Assembly (NCBI GenBank): GCA_004194705.1
Contig: SADC01000034.1
Span: 62,001-126,000 of the forward strand
Direction: 5' to 3'
Source of the DNA: Ditylenchus dipsaci
Lineage: Eukaryota > Nematoda > Chromadorea > Rhabditida > Anguinidae
DNA length: 64,000 nt
Shown here in pieces: positions 1 to 12,585 of this stretch (position 1 is the stretch's first letter; every line of letters begins with the position of its first letter). Made by a program: the position numbers and the translations under genes. Below the pieces are notes generated by a model. It did not search any database. It saw nothing but the letters and a program-made list of their open reading frames with translations, and was not told where the DNA came from.

Positions 1-111
1 TCGTCCACCTTTCAACATGGTCTAACCTGCGTATTATCACCTGGGTACTGCTACCTATCACAACTAAAGACACTGGTCACGAGACGCCAAATATTTCACG
101 TGATTTTATTT

Positions 112-704
112 CTACTGAAGCAAACAATTGAACAGAACAATTTTCTTTGATGTAGATAGATGTTTTCTGATGCATGCTAGTCGAACTTGCAAGTTGCAAC
201 CAGGGCGAGCCTTGTGACACAGAACCTTCGTAGTATGGACAACTGGTCCAACGAGAGCTTTTCCAGTTCCACCATGGCCGACAGAAGCGCGTTCGTCGCG
301 GACGTCCACCTTGCCAAGCATTTCCTTGCCATTGACCATAAGAACACCTAGTGAGATATAAAAAAAAGAGCAAGAATAAAGTAGATAACCTGGATGGAAC
401 CAATGTTGTTTCGATACTCATGACCACTTCAAGAGAAGCACGCAGCGATCTTTCCTTTGTCATTCCAAATTCGACCAACCACCGGCTCACCAGACTGGTA
501 CCACAGAGCAACGTACTGATCCAGATTCTCACCAGGGAACGTAGTCAGCGAGCGGACAAAAGCACGAATAGCTTTTGCAGGAGGGAACGGATCACAAGTT
601 CTGAAGTCGGCCCAATTGTGCGTCATGATGAGGCTAGCTGGCGACGAAGGAGGCGGCGGAGCAGCTAGCGCCACTGGCGGAACACATTCGATACATTCGC
701 AAGT
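112..704 (-). CDS. 3' end of a small-protein gene, nematode-like family (two exons seen, 5' end not found)
   Basis: Two exons are visible: 390-704, after a TTACAG acceptor, and 112-347, after an ACTAG acceptor. The first encodes a Cys/Pro-rich segment followed by a module with DQYVALWYQSGEP and VGRIWNDKGKIAA. The second encodes NGKEMLGKVDVRDERAS and a Cys motif around VLCHKARPGC, then stops; an AATAAA follows just downstream. The two-module layout resembles small secreted proteins I associate with nematodes, but I cannot name the family or its function. Near the end of the first exon a TGA falls where a Trp codon would fit, so the copy is either a pseudogene or carries a base error. Upstream exons, including any signal peptide, should lie to the right but were not recognised. 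Confidence 0.55.
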
Positions 705-854
705 CTGTAACACAAAAAATAAAAAATGACGTGCTTAAAAGAAGAGTCGAGAGCGAAAAATAACTAGAAATAAAAACACATAGAAAAAAATACAAGCAGA
801 GACACCATAAGAAGATGTAATGCAAAAGGTGTTAAAGTAAGCCACTCGACAAAA

Positions 855-1185
855 AGACAAGGAAAAACCAGGCCAAGGCCGAAAGCGGACGGTCAAGACC
901 AAAATGGCCGCCCAAAGCCAAACGCAAAGCCAAAGCCAAAAGTGCCGGCCAAAGCCAAAGCCAAAACCAAAGCCAAAAACTAAAGCCAAATTTTGGTCGG
1001 CCAAAATTTGGCTCGGCCAAATAAAAAGCCAAAGCCAAGGCCAAAAACACAAAGCCAAATTTGGCCGGCCAAATTTTGGCTTTTCGTTTTTGGCTTTGGT
1101 TTTGGCTTTGGCTTTGGCTTTGGCCGGCACTTTTGGCTTTGGCTTTGCGTTTGGCTTTGGCTTTTCCAAACACTGCCAGCAATCG
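855..1185. repeat. Inverted array of the word GGCTTTGG / CCAAAGCC
   Basis: About 14 copies of CCAAAGCC-like words occupy the left half and their complements the right half, meeting around GGCCGGCC near 1062. The right edge (CCAAACACTGCCAG) reads as a hAT-type terminus on the other strand, but no matching left terminus or target duplication was found, so the element is probably truncated. Long open frames across this block are by-products of the 6-bp periodicity, not genes. Confidence 0.7.
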
Positions 1186-1234
1186 AAGTTGAATAAGCTC
1201 AAAATATACATGCAAAAATGTACATGCACATAGG

Positions 1235-4200
1235 TGGAGTCGAACTTAAGTGTTCAAATAATCAATTCTCTTCAAAAATGCCTATTTATTGCTGTATTTG
1301 TGCCACAACTTTATGTCAAAAATGATATCAGCTCTTTTAATTGGCTTCCAATCAATCAGCCTTTGCAATGCATGCAGCACAAGCCTGCTCTCTTCACTAC
1401 TATCCACCAGAGTGTGTGTATAATCGATTGCTCCACATCTCCCCCTTCTCCTGCCCCAATTCTCTCCGAGTGTAAAAGGAGAAAAGATCGATTGAGGGCT
1501 CTGCTCCTCCACTCAGTCGAGTGGTGTGTGTAAAAAGAAGTTTTGCACACACACCACTGCTTTCTCCTTATATTCCACTACTATTACTACTGCTGCAAAC
1601 CAACATTCTCAAAACTAATATAATTTGGGTACTGGGCAGTTTAATTGTTGTGTGGTTTGTGTAGCAGCAACTAGTATAATTTGATTTTTGGTGTTTCTTA
1701 TAAAAATTGAGTTAGCCATGTTTTTTCTGGTCTTTAGTTAATGCTGCTGCTACTGCTTCTAATGAATATTCATTTGATGGCTGTAGTGGTAATGATAGTT
1801 GGAAACTAGAGTTATTTGTTGGCCTGCTCTGCTTAAAACTAAATGATCAACTTTTAGAATATAAGAATTGATCTTTGAACAATAAAAGCATGGCTATTTG
1901 ATTGAATTATGGCATCTACTGCACTAAAAACGCATCAGAACCGGATAATTTTTCAAAGTAGAATGCTTGAGACTCACATGTCGATGAGGGCTAAAATACT
2001 GGGTATGCCCGAACTTGCACTTTATCAACTTATAACGCTTTATTAGGCCCTGTGAGACCGTATTCAGACCAAAGTGCTATTCAGGGGTCAACAAAACTGT
2101 TATTGTGTGTGTGCGATCGCCTTGCACACACTCATATTATATATAAATATATTGATTGATGTATTGAGATAGGTGAATACAACACGACCAAAGCAAGCAG
2201 TCCTTTTGCCCTGCCTCTATTGTTGTGTAGGGGGAGGGGTAGGGGATAGGGCAAGCGCTCCTATTGATTTTTGAGCAGCAAGGCCGACGGGGAGAGACAC
2301 ATAGAGCAGTTTGGTGGTGGTCGTCAAGGTGGTGATGTTCGCAAGGGTCATCACCAACCTGGGGGTGGGTTTTTGGTTGCTTCTGTTGCTGCACCTGTCT
2401 ATGTTACTACTACTGCAATTCTTGAGACTACTAATATTAGTTCCTCCTCCTAAAATTACTAATTTTCGCTGATAAAAGTCTTTACTTTCGCCAGGCATAA
2501 TAAAATTACCCAATTTCTGCTCTTTTTAGCTGTCAAAATTGTCTGTTACAAAATTTAAAATATTTTTTTCTACAGTTATCAATTTCTCTCTTCCACGCCT
2601 AAAGAAATTTTCTGAATTTGACCCGAGAAACGAGTTTTTAATTAATCCTAATCTATATAGCTCTTTTTCGCAAGTGATAGAACTGTACTCAAAATGAGAA
2701 CCGATTTTATATAACCTTTAGCTCGTAGTATCCACTGCGCTATCGAAATACGTTCAAAAACTCAAACCAAACAAAATTATGCTCTTCGAAGAGCCCTGCC
2801 CCATTGTTGATTTGCCTTGGGACTGCATAAAACATGTTTTTCGGTCAGAATGTTTGCTAACATAGACTGGCCTAGGCACAAACCGAAAAAGTAGCAAGAA
2901 GCACGATAGTAAAAAACTCAATACTCATTTGGGGATAAGGCCCAAGTGGTGCTCCATTGGGCTGAAGGAGATTTGGCCAGCGAGTTGTAGCAATTTTCAT
3001 TAACCGAAAATTTAGAGAACAATTTTTTTTTGTAAAATAGAACTATGAGAATATTCTGCGAATATTATCTATCTAATATTCGTGGTTTGTTTGCATCCCT
3101 TCCCCTATTTGCACGTATCCCCCATTCATTCCCCACTAATGCAATAGCAAACACTTTTGCATTGATTTTGTGATGCTGCAGGTCCCCCCTTCCCTCCTCC
3201 CTGCCAATCCATCACACCCCAGCAACAGCAAACTATCAGACAAACAACCAGCCAACTATATATCGACTGACTAAATGGAATGGCTGTTGTTGTTATTCCC
3301 CTAAATTGGGAGAAGACTATGACCAGCAGTAGATAAGACCATAACTGTTTGCCCAACCAAATCACTATTTTTTGGTGTGCAATCACTAACTCCAGCACTA
3401 TTGCAATCAATAATAATAATATATAGCCTTGCTGCACATTTATATTTTTCCCATGGTTGCGCCGCCTAGAGGCCAGGGTCATGCGCTTGCTGGAATACTC
3501 CTCCACCACCACTTTACTACTAACACTGCAGTTCCTAGGTTGTCGTGGTAGTGGTGGTGATGATGAGCGTAAACAACTTTTTTTGTTAGAATTAACTGTA
3601 CAGATTGCTTTGTTGTTTTGATCGATTTATCATCAATTGATCAAAACGAGCTGCAAAAACTGAAGCTTTTAATTTAATAGCTTAAATCAGTAAAATTTCC
3701 TAATTAATACACGGAGTGTCATCCGAGCTGGATGAGCGCTGTAAAAAATGATAGGGTTCGTATCTCACTCGGTGCTTGATCTATTTTTTTTTCGTTATTG
3801 TGCTGTAATGAGAGTAGTAGGCTGGTGAAACCGCCATTTTATTTATTTTCTAGTAATTTTTTTGTAAGTGGATGAAATTCTACGGAATTTCAATTTTTGA
3901 CGTCCTACTAGACAAAACCTAATTCTGACACCGGATTCATGTTCAGCATAATTTTTTGCATATTAAACTTTCTTCAAATTTTAACTTATTGTCAATATTT
4001 TAAAATTCGATTCTACACAGCAAACAAACATTTAAAATAATTTAATATTTTAAATTTTACTGTGACTTTTTAATTTATAGAGTACTTTTTTGGTAAGTAA
4101 ATCGACCATGCTGGACACAAATCCGGTGTAAGAATTTGGGTTTTGCTTAGCAGAGATGTCAAAATAGAAAGTCTGTGGAATTTTCGCCATGCCGTATTTT

Positions 4201-6940
4201 TAGCTAGCAAAATTTTAAAATTTTTTATGTAAAACCAATTTAGTGGGTAATAAATAGGGTAAAATTGGGTCTACATTTTTTGACCGTTCAATCTAACAAC
4301 CCGGTTGTCGTTTACGGTTTCAAAGTTATTTTTCGGTCGATTTATTGGCTTGCTTGCGATTTCGGATTAGCCGACCGGATTCTAACCTAGTGGCAAGAAG
4401 AAAAACATCATTCTGACGGATGTTCGCTAGATTCAAGATCTATTTTAGGGGATGTTTACCTGAATGCGCTTTTCTGCTAGCCCATATTTTCTTGCATCGA
4501 TTTTTGTTCTTTCCCTTATTTTGGATTGAAGCACCTAAAACACTAAATTTAGGGCTAAAATTGAGGGGGGAGAAGGGAAAATGGATTAATTGATTTATAT
4601 GCTTCATGCAAATGCTGTTTAGTATTTTCCACGTGGATTTTGATTTTCATTTATTGTTCGATTTTCACGCGCGCGTATGCTAATTTTTTAAGTGTTTTGT
4701 AAACTTACGGAAAAGCCTTTATATATATATTCACTTATTTAAATTTCAAAAATGAATAAATTCAAATAATGCCTGAATTGGGCTGAAATAAGGCTCTACT
4801 TTTAGTTTTGTTAAACAAACTAAAAGTTATTATTTAATTTAATTTTTTTTGCAGCTTGTAGGGTTGAATCTTAAGTTTGAAACGGTCTATGATATTCTCC
4901 TGAACGCTTTTTAAAATGTAGAGAGTTTGGGGCTGAAACAAATAAACCTATTTTTTCAAATCTCGAATCTCTCATTTATGTAATCATTCAGTGAAGTTTG
5001 ATAGCTCCTTAGAAAGCTGAGATCCTAAGCTACAAGTTTCCAAAAAATATAATCTAAATTCCAAATTTTTTCTTTCTTAACAAAACCGGAAAATAGGCAT
5101 TTTTCAGCCATAATTGAGCAGTTCTAATTATCTTCCTTAATAAAACATCGTCAAACTTATTTGAAAAAATCATAATTCTGTGTGTATCAACTGAAAGTCG
5201 TGTCAATTTCGCATTAAGATAACTACTTTGTTTTTCTGAAAAGCGTTTTCCATAAAACAGTGAATATTCGTGTTTACTAACTTGTCATAGTGCCTTTATG
5301 TCTCCAATCAATTTTTAGGACCTATTTATCATGGGAAGTATATAATTCCACTCATTATCTAACAAACATTTTTGGGAAAAAATCTCACCAAGTATCCTAA
5401 TTTGCAAAGAATTTTTATTGTAACACTTTTTTTCGCAAGATAACTACATAATTTCGGACCTCCAAGGCTCATAGACCCTATAAAAAATTAGCAAATTCAA
5501 CAAAAACGCGGATCTTGACAAATTGACATTTTAAATCTAATCAAAAACATATTTCATAAAAAATTTGCGCGATGGCAAAAATGGTAATCTAGCATGTATT
5601 GAAGTGGAAAAGCCCTTATAGTCCGAGGGTATGTTTAAAACAAGATTTAAAACCTATTTAAAGCCCCCTCCAGTAATCCAATTGTTACCCCACCCCCTAA
5701 ATTACACTCTTTTTACGCTCTTTCCAGCCCCCCCCCATTCAATACAACAACACAAAAGAACATCCCTGTGCCCCTCCAACACGCACCAGCATAATTGTTT
5801 AGAAAAAGAAAGGGGGAAAAGGGTGTCTTTCAAAACCCTGGCTGCAATCAATAAACAGCCTGTGCCTCTCTCTCTTCCATCCGGGTTGAGCAGCAGCGCG
5901 AATTCTTTCTGCTTCCAACACTCACACGCACACCAATCGATGAATTAGGGGCAGGCAGAGTGGAAAGAAACGCTTTCTCCTCCCTACACCACCACTTTTG
6001 CGGCAGCAGGACATTTTTTTGACGTGCTCACACACACACACTTTTCTTTTGGATGGTGGCGACGGGGGCTGTTTTCTTTTCTCCACTCTTATAACTTCTT
6101 GCTACTACTAGTAGCAGCACCCCAAGTATTACTACCACGTATTTGGGGTGGTGTAAGTAGTTTTTACTTTATGCTTCAGTTTTAATTACTGTATTTACTT
6201 AAATAAACCCTTCCCAAATTAAATAAATGTACCTAAAATGGATTTTTCAATGTCATTTTGGAGCTATATTTTGTCCACAAATGGGTGATGAAATGTAAAC
6301 AAACATTGTGCATAATTAAAAGTTGGGTTAACAACATCAATATCAGAATTTGTAAATTTATTCTAAATGCTCTAAAAACAGTAAACAAGAGAGTGGGAAA
6401 TGAGGAATGATATTCAAATCTGCCCGCTAATCTGTGAAAAATGCCCGCTAATTTGTAAAGATGCCCACTAATTTTCGGAAAAATGCCTACTTAAAAATAA
6501 ACTTTTCCGAAAATTAGGGGGCATTTTTCACTGATGAGCGGACAAAATTAAATACCACCCAAAAATGAGGCTAATTTATAATTTATGCGCCTCAATTTTG
6601 AGAAACTTGTCAAAAAATAGCAATTTAAATATTTATGTTGCTAATCCAACTTTAAATTCTGCACAACTTTCGTTTACTTTTCATCACCGGTTTGTCAACA
6701 AAATATGTCTCCGAAACAACAAAAAAATATTTATTAGGGTAGATAAATTTTTATTAAAAGTCTACAATATTTAAAGAAAATAGGAAATTTGGAAAAGTCT
6801 CTTAATGTCTCTCATTATTCTAAAATGTTTTTTGACTCTGAGTTAGTCGAGATCAGGTTTAAATGATTACAGAAAACTAAAATATGGTTATTTTGAGTAG
6901 ATCACTAAGGTTTTAATTGAAAGTTTCAAAAGTTAGGTCA
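1235..6940. other. Gene-free AT-rich stretch
   Basis: I see no conserved coding segment. The interval holds microsatellite-like CA, CTG and TTG tracts, short palindromes (for example 6415-6545, with inverted GCCCNCTAATTT words) and one tRNA-like sequence at about 3716-3790. Short open frames here have low-complexity translations and no splice context. Confidence 0.6.
3716..3790 (+). repeat. tRNA-like sequence, probable SINE head
   Basis: A GAGCTGGATGAGC stretch resembles a pol III A box, and about 25 nt further GGTTCGTATCTC resembles a B box (GGTTCGANTCC). A T9 run follows within 30 nt, as a pol III terminator would. The acceptor stem pairs imperfectly and there is no proper anticodon arm, so this is a tRNA-derived repeat rather than a functional tRNA. 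Confidence 0.4.
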
Positions 6941-6951
6941 TAAAGTGTTAC

Positions 6952-7651
6952 GGCGCTACCTGGATATAACCCCCCCCTCCAAATCAACTTTTTTCAAAGT
7001 GTTTCCAAACACCCTATATCGACCTAAAATAGCCTCAGGAGTTCAAAAATGCATTATTTTAAGTTCTGGTCAATAAAAAACTGAGTTTTGGACCACCCAA
7101 AATCACCCATTTTGACCATTTTTAAAGGGATTTAGGTCTGTATTTGGGTGCAGATGGACAAAAAAGGTGCCAATTTCTAACAAAAAGGAAGATGTTGAAC
7201 ATAGTTTTGTTGACTGGGGCCTACCGCATAAATAAACTCTGGTATGCATACATTTTTTATGCATCCAGAGTAACTTTCGAGTGATTTGCGTCTGAGGTAT
7301 GTGGGTGTGCGCATCTCGACCCCAAGCAACCAAGCCTCCTGCGCCCCTGTAGAAGGCGCAGGGGCTTGGTTGGTTAGAGATGCGCGCACTCACTTACCTT
7401 AGACATAATTCCATGCAAGACTATTGATCAAAAATGCATAAAGAGGTTATTTTTGCCCAGCTCCAGTGACCAAAACATGATAAAGCAGGTAAATGTCAAC
7501 ATTTAAAAGTGTCCAAAACTCAATTTTTTAGACCAGAACTTAAAAATAATGTCTTTTTTGAACTTCTGAGGCATTTTAGGTCGATATAAAGTGTTTGGAA
7601 ACACTTTTAAAAAAAGTTGATTTGGGGGGGGGGGTATATCCAAGTAGGGTC
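6952..7651. mobile_element. Palindromic element of the poly-C-end family (GGCGCTAC/GACCCTAC ends)
   Basis: Terminal inverted repeats of about 150 bp start GGCGCTACCTGGATATA (left) and, reversed, GACCCTACTTGGATATA (right), each followed by a C8-10 run. Perfect 8-bp direct repeats AGTGTTAC flank it at 6944-6951 and 7652-7659. The centre contains a GC-rich hairpin (GGCGCAGG) and no coding sequence. A 704-bp relative lies at 53102-53805. The superfamily is uncertain: an 8-bp TSD fits hAT, while G-initial long ends would also fit Mutator-like elements. Confidence 0.85.
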
Positions 7652-8227
7652 AGTGTTACAATTTGGTAGTTTCCCAAACCCTACTTAAGTACCCTACCAA
7701 TTTTACTTTCTTATTTGGAAAAAAATTTTACCCATTGTAATAACTTTTTTACTATTAACACAAGTGTTAGCACCACCCCTGCCGGCACTTGTTTCTTTGA
7801 TAGTGGTGAAGGAGGGAGGGGTGGGGTTGTCGCGATGCTGGTCGTAAAACTTTTTTTGGTGGTTCACAAGAGAGATAAGTTTGTGGGTTGGTGTTTTTTG
7901 CTTTCATGACTGGTTATTGTTTGGGGTTTGAGTAGGGGGAGAAAGAGGCTTTTGTTGGCTGGTCTGTCTACCGCTGAATATTACTATTACAAATATTGAT
8001 TTGTTATTATATGTGTAGAAAAATTTATGCAATTTTTTTTTCAAGGCTTTTTAGATGGTTTAAAATAATATTTTTTTAAATATTTAAAAAATGTTTAAAA
8101 AAGTTTTTACTATTCTTTTTTTAGTGAGCTCACACGCGTTAGTTCTGAAAATCGCAAGATATCTGATTTTACCGGTTATTTTTTACGATCCTGCGGACGC
8201 CTGCTGTTGAAAATAGGTTTTCAGTTA

Positions 8228-8381
8228 CCGTATTTCCTCTATCAACTACCCATGCTCTAATAACTCCCACCTTTGTTTTTTTATTAAGATTTTAGAGTTA
8301 GGGCCATTCTCGATAAACAATTTCAAGTTTTTCAGGGCTTGAAAAATAACTCCCCAAGGGGAGCTAATAGAAGAAATACGG
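8228..8381. mobile_element. MITE with CCGTATTTCCTCTA ends
   Basis: TIRs read CCGTATTTCCTCTA on the left and its complement on the right. The left flank is TA and the right flank TT, so one half of the presumed TA duplication has decayed. The centre is AT-rich and non-coding. It is the shortest of at least five family members here. Confidence 0.65.
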
Positions 8382-8550
8382 TTAATGAAGAATTTATTTC
8401 AGATTGCCATTTCGAATTTTGGAAATACCAGTTTTAATTTCTATTTTTAAAGACATCCTTGGTTTACTATATATGCTCGCTGTTAGCTTAACTGTGAAAT
8501 TGTTTAAAGATTATCTGTAAAACTTTTAATAAACGTGACAAATAAATATA

Positions 8551-8809
8551 CAGGGTGTCCAATAAAACTGCACCATTTTCGAAAAAAATCGTCAAGGGCT
8601 TCCGCGGACCGGTGAAACCACAAAAAAATTTTTTTGAGGTTTCAGCCAACAAATTTGAATCAGTTATAGCTAAAATGACTAGAAAATATAAAATTAACAA
8701 AGAGAACATATTAACTCGACCATTTGCGAATAAAAGATTGGTGGAAACTTAATAGGAATGTAAAAGGGCGAAAATCCGAATAATGGTGCAGTTGTTATTG
8801 GACACCCTG
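8551..8809. mobile_element. Tc1/mariner-like MITE, 259 bp
   Basis: The ends are CAGGGTGTCCAATAA and its complement, extended by a shared TGCACCATT, with TA on both sides (8549-8550, 8810-8811). CAGGGT-type termini and TA targets are typical of the IS630-Tc1-mariner superfamily. The interior codes for nothing recognisable. Confidence 0.85.
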
Positions 8810-9055
8810 TAGTGCTTGATTTACGACCTAATAAAAAAAGTGTGACCAAGGCAATCTTTCGGAGGCATATAGAGTCCTCATTGTCTTGTTGCCATTTTCA
8901 CATGTTCCATATTTTGCGTGTTGCTATGCTATTTGCAAGCCCCTTTTTCAAATCATATATTTGCAGTTCCCTTTCATATGCAACTGTCAACTACTGGATG
9001 CTGTTGCCACCATTGAACAACTAGATAACTAGTCTTCTGCTCCTGTGGACGCGCT

Positions 9056-11491
9056 ATGGTGGACAGCATGTTCCACCTTCGGCGAATCCACTTCCAAAGC
9101 TATGTCACAGCTGCTGCTGCCGCTGCTGCTGCCTCCTGCAAGCCTGAGTCCAAGGGCAAAGCAGCTGCCAAAACACCACCCTCAGACCAGCAGCAACTGG
9201 AGGCCATCAACGACAAGACTGAGCCGACTAAGAACCCTGAGCTCAGGAACAATTCCACCTTTATACTGTATAAGTTGAATTAAGATATTTGTTGTGTTTT
9301 CAATACGACATTTTTCAGGCTTGACAAAGTGACCAAAATAGGCAGGAATCCAGAACTGGTGGATGTGGTGCTCAACTCAATTATGCACAGGTAGGCATAA
9401 TGGTTGTGCACATATGCACAGTACTAAGAATTTTTGACGCTACTGGAATATAACCCCTCCCCCCCCCCCAATAATTTTTTAGGGGTACAGTCGAGTCTCG
9501 ATATAGTGGCACTCCGATATAGTGGCACCTTGGTCACGGCTAGTTTGGTTTCGGCTAGCACCTTCACGAGAAGGTTTCGGCTAGCAGGAAATGACTAGAG
9601 TGATACCCTCGATATAGTGGCACCCTCGGTATAGTGGCACCTGATGGTCAGTCCCGAGGGGTACCACTATATCGAGACTCGACTGTACCTAAAACCGTAC
9701 ATCTTTTAGAAAAAGCTGAAATTAGTACGGGTTGTCTCTAAGATTAAGTCCAAAGCTTAAGGCAAAGCCTAAGGGCTGAGCCTAATTCCTAAGCCTAAAA
9801 ATTACTGGAGGGAGGGGGGGGGGGAAGTATATTCCAGTAGTGCCTAAATTTTTTAGCTTAAAGTCTCAAAAGACGGCATCGTTTTTAAATAAAAATCTAT
9901 CTCCTCCTCTAATTTTGCAGACGATTTTTTTTCTTCGCTATTCATCTTCGATGGGCCGAGATTTTCGGGTGCTTAACCAAAATTTAAAAAATGGAAACGG
10001 TAGAGCTCAAGAAATTGAATAATTTTTTGGAGAGATAAAGGTAATCAGAAGGGACTCCATAATTAGCATGTTTACAGTACAGTCGACGCTCTCCATAACA
10101 GACATCAAGGGAACGGGCTCAGCCATGCGTTATAGAGAGCGTCCCTTACGTAGAGTGTCGATTTAGGTCAAATTACTACCGTATATGCTCTTCAAATCGC
10201 CCATGCGCGATTAATTTCAAATTCTAAAAATTTGAAAAGTTCTGAGACCTTTTTTGAGGTTTTAAGTACGTAGAATCTAAAAAGTGGAATTAGATAAACT
10301 TGTGGTAAATACGTGGTAATTATAGGATACTATATGGGGTCCGTAAGGTGGGCTATTATTAGAGAAAGGGTGATTAATTGAGCATATACGGTAACTCTAA
10401 CCAAATCAGCCAAATTTTTCGTCCGTTATGGAGAGCGTCGATTGTATCTCGAACTTTCCATTTTTTACTACCAAATGAATTTGAAAACATAATTAGGATA
10501 GTGTCAGGAAAAGTAGTCACGAGTTTTTGAATCTAGGCGAAATTGTTTGGCTTACCCCGTAGTTGACACCTCACTCACATCACTATATTGAATACCTACA
10601 AAGACCCATTTGCCTATAGTTTCTGCAGTTACCTATAGTCAGACACATGGTGTAGAACTTCTGCCCCAATATATTTTTGAAAATTGTGGTCGCGAATGTG
10701 AGCAAAATAACATAGCTTCCCTATTCAACTTCCTTGATTTCCCAAACTGCACAAAAAAAAATTGTGGGTCTACTCACGCGTTAACTGTAACACAATATAT
10801 ACACCACCAAACCATATATATTTTAGCAACATGATTTCTCGAGACCACTCTGAATTGGTGGGCGAGCTGGACGAGAATCAGCGGTACAAATACTCCATTT
10901 GCGACAAATCTCTCAACGGCACCTATGTCAATGACACAAGGTTGTTCTTGTTTTGCCCTAAACAATTATTTGCTCAACAACTGATGGGCATAAAACAAAA
11001 GGCACACCCTAAATGGTTTTTTGTGTTATCTGTGACAAGGCCAATTGATTGAAATTTATTGAGTGATGTTGTCCGCGTGACAGGCCCACATCAAATGCAC
11101 CAATTGGGCCAAAAAAATTGTGAGGGAAAAAAAATCATCAGTCTGTCCTCTCTCTGCTCATGGGTGTTCGGTCTTTTATTGTTGGAGAGCTGGCTGATCC
11201 ACATACATGTCTTATTTTTTTTGGATCATGGAAAAATAGACTTTGTTAGGATATATTTTTTAAAGTTTAGTTAAGGTTTAATAAAACTTATTATTTATTG
11301 ACGAAAATCCGCAAATTCTAGAATCCCATCGGCGCAAAGGCCAGAAATTAATAGATTAGAAGTAATATTTTGCAGGTGACTGGTGCTGTACTTCTTCAAG
11401 AAGGTGATATCATCAAGTTTGGTCACTTAACGGTGCTGCTATCAAGCCTGGGGAATACGCTCCACAGCAGACTGCCGAATTTATTTTTAGG
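9056..11491 (+). CDS. FHA-domain exons (5' part of a predicted FHA-PHD nuclear protein)
   Basis: Four exons: 9056-9267, 9319-9390, 10827-10940 and 11376-11491. The first starts at the ATG at 9056 and encodes an Ala-rich, Lys-rich leader; an earlier start cannot be excluded. Joined, exons 1-3 give an FHA core with the phosphopeptide-loop motifs IGRNPELVDVVL, ISRDHSEL and SLNGTYVND; exon 4 supplies the last strands (EGDIIKFGHL, then KPGEYAPQ). FHA domains bind phosphothreonine. Two frame breaks occur: one base seems missing at the exon 3/4 junction and one in exon 4 near 11428, after which the protein-like reading moves to another frame. Splice sites are otherwise canonical. An N-terminal FHA and a PHD finger 16 kb downstream on the same strand recall TCF19, but linkage rests on layout alone. 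Confidence 0.75.
9436..9844. mobile_element. Poly-C-end element with a Tigger-like MITE inside
   Basis: The left end GACGCTACTGGAATATA plus a C-run and the right end, reversed, GGCACTACTGGAATATA plus a G-run mark a member of the poly-C-end family. It is occupied by the pogo/Tigger-like MITE at 9488-9685. Degenerate GCCTAA words sit before the right end. The 8-bp flanks (GAATTTTT, TAAATTTT) match only partly. Confidence 0.6.
9488..9685. mobile_element. pogo/Tigger-like MITE, CAGTCGAGTCTCGATATAG ends
   Basis: TIRs of about 28 bp begin CAGTCGAGTCTCGATATAG and the element is flanked by TA on both sides. The inner part repeats ATAGTGGCAC words several times. CAGTNGANTCTC ends with TA targets are characteristic of pogo/Tigger derivatives. 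A second copy lies at 48136-48500. Confidence 0.85.
10080..10444. mobile_element. Tigger-like MITE with a second MITE nested inside
   Basis: The outer element has CAGTCGACGCTCTCCATAA ends and TA flanks. Nested at 10179-10391 is another TA-flanked MITE with CCGTATATGCTC ends, a cousin of the CCGTATTTCCTC family. The nesting gives the relative insertion order. Neither has coding capacity. Confidence 0.75.
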
Positions 11492-11825
11492 GTGGGTTAT
11501 TTACTAAAATAAAAAAAAACATTGCATGGCTGGTATTATACCTTGCCAGACTGAAATCCGACAATTTTTTAAAGGGGTGTGCATTTCAAAAAGTTAAAGA
11601 GGTGTCGTTCCAGTTTTCACTAATTTCTTCTTCAAATCTGATATTGATGACCTTATACTACTTTTAAAACTATACAAATAATTTCGAAAACATCTATGAG
11701 AACTTGGCTTGGCAGTGGATTGAAATCCCATGGCGCTCCCGGGATTGGATCCCAGAAACTCTGGAAATCACAATCCCAAATTCCACCAGTTCATATTTAT
11801 CAATTTAAAAATTCCAGTTTTAAAG

Positions 11826-11990
11826 GGGCATGCCCGTGCCCGACACGGTGAAATTTGAATTTCAAAAAGGCGGGGACCACTTTAATGCGTGAGACCAAAA
11901 AAATTCAAATTCAAATTTTCATTTCTATTGTTTGTGCTGTCGTATGTCAGACGTGTGTCACGTATTCTCTTGCAAATTTTAATATTCTGC
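11826..11990 (+). repeat. Second copy of the DNA upstream of SmD2
   Basis: About 160 bp here is nearly identical, in opposite orientation, to 14300-14460, which lies directly upstream of the SmD2 start. Shared landmarks include CATGCCCGTGCCCGAC and GTCAGACGTGTGTCACG. The similarity stops just short of the SmD2 acceptor. Both copies lie beside decayed hAT-like sequence containing GGGATTGG/GGGAATCCC words, so a transposon may have carried the promoter. Confidence 0.75.
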
Positions 11991-12585
11991 CGTGTTACAG
12001 CCGACAGAAAAGAAAGTTCACCGTGTTTCACGTTTGTGTGTCATTTTTTCAGTCGCTTCTAACTAGTGTTGAGGACCGGGGGTTCGAGCGAAAGATCAAG
12101 CAAAAAAGTTATGATAATTTTTAGTCCGAGCGAGGAACCGAGCCAATGAATATGAGACTAGGAAGAATCTAGAAAGAGAAGGGGGTCAAACCCAATAATA
12201 ATATTTTCTCAGTCGACCAGCCCCCGCCCCCTCTCCCCGCGCTTCTTGTGACTACTTTTTTCTCAGTAACAGAAATCTTAAAGCAGTCCATAGTGAGCTA
12301 AGTTACAAAATGTTTCTTCCATTACAGATACAGCCATCGCGAACCGTAGAGTTGTCGGAGCTTCATGCGTCGGTGGATTTTTTGAGCGTAGTGGCTGTAG
12401 TGCGCTATAAAATATATTCCTGTCTAATGCCTTGCAACATGATTTGCACATATTTACGCCACACTTTTGCCTGTGATGTCGATATTTTCGGATTATCTAA
12501 CAAAGTCTAAAAAAATTGGTAAAGCTCGTGGGAGTTAAGAAAATGCAATAAACAATTTGCAAAATATTGACTCAGGTTTGAGTCA

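Noticed and set aside
735..1233. Long open frames of up to 164 codons on both strands
   Set aside because: They run through the 6-bp-periodic CCAAAGCC array and have repetitive translations in several frames at once.
1225..1250. B-box-like GTTCGACTCC on the minus strand
   Set aside because: It is an isolated match without an A box or terminator.
5631..5948. Pro/Ser-rich open frame of 105 codons
   Set aside because: Composition follows C-rich low-complexity DNA. There is no splice context and no recognisable motif.
12310..12510. Possible exon between FHA exons and SmD2
   Set aside because: An acceptor-like TTACAG and an open stretch exist, but the translation has no conserved feature and it adjoins a MITE. 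Not enough to call.
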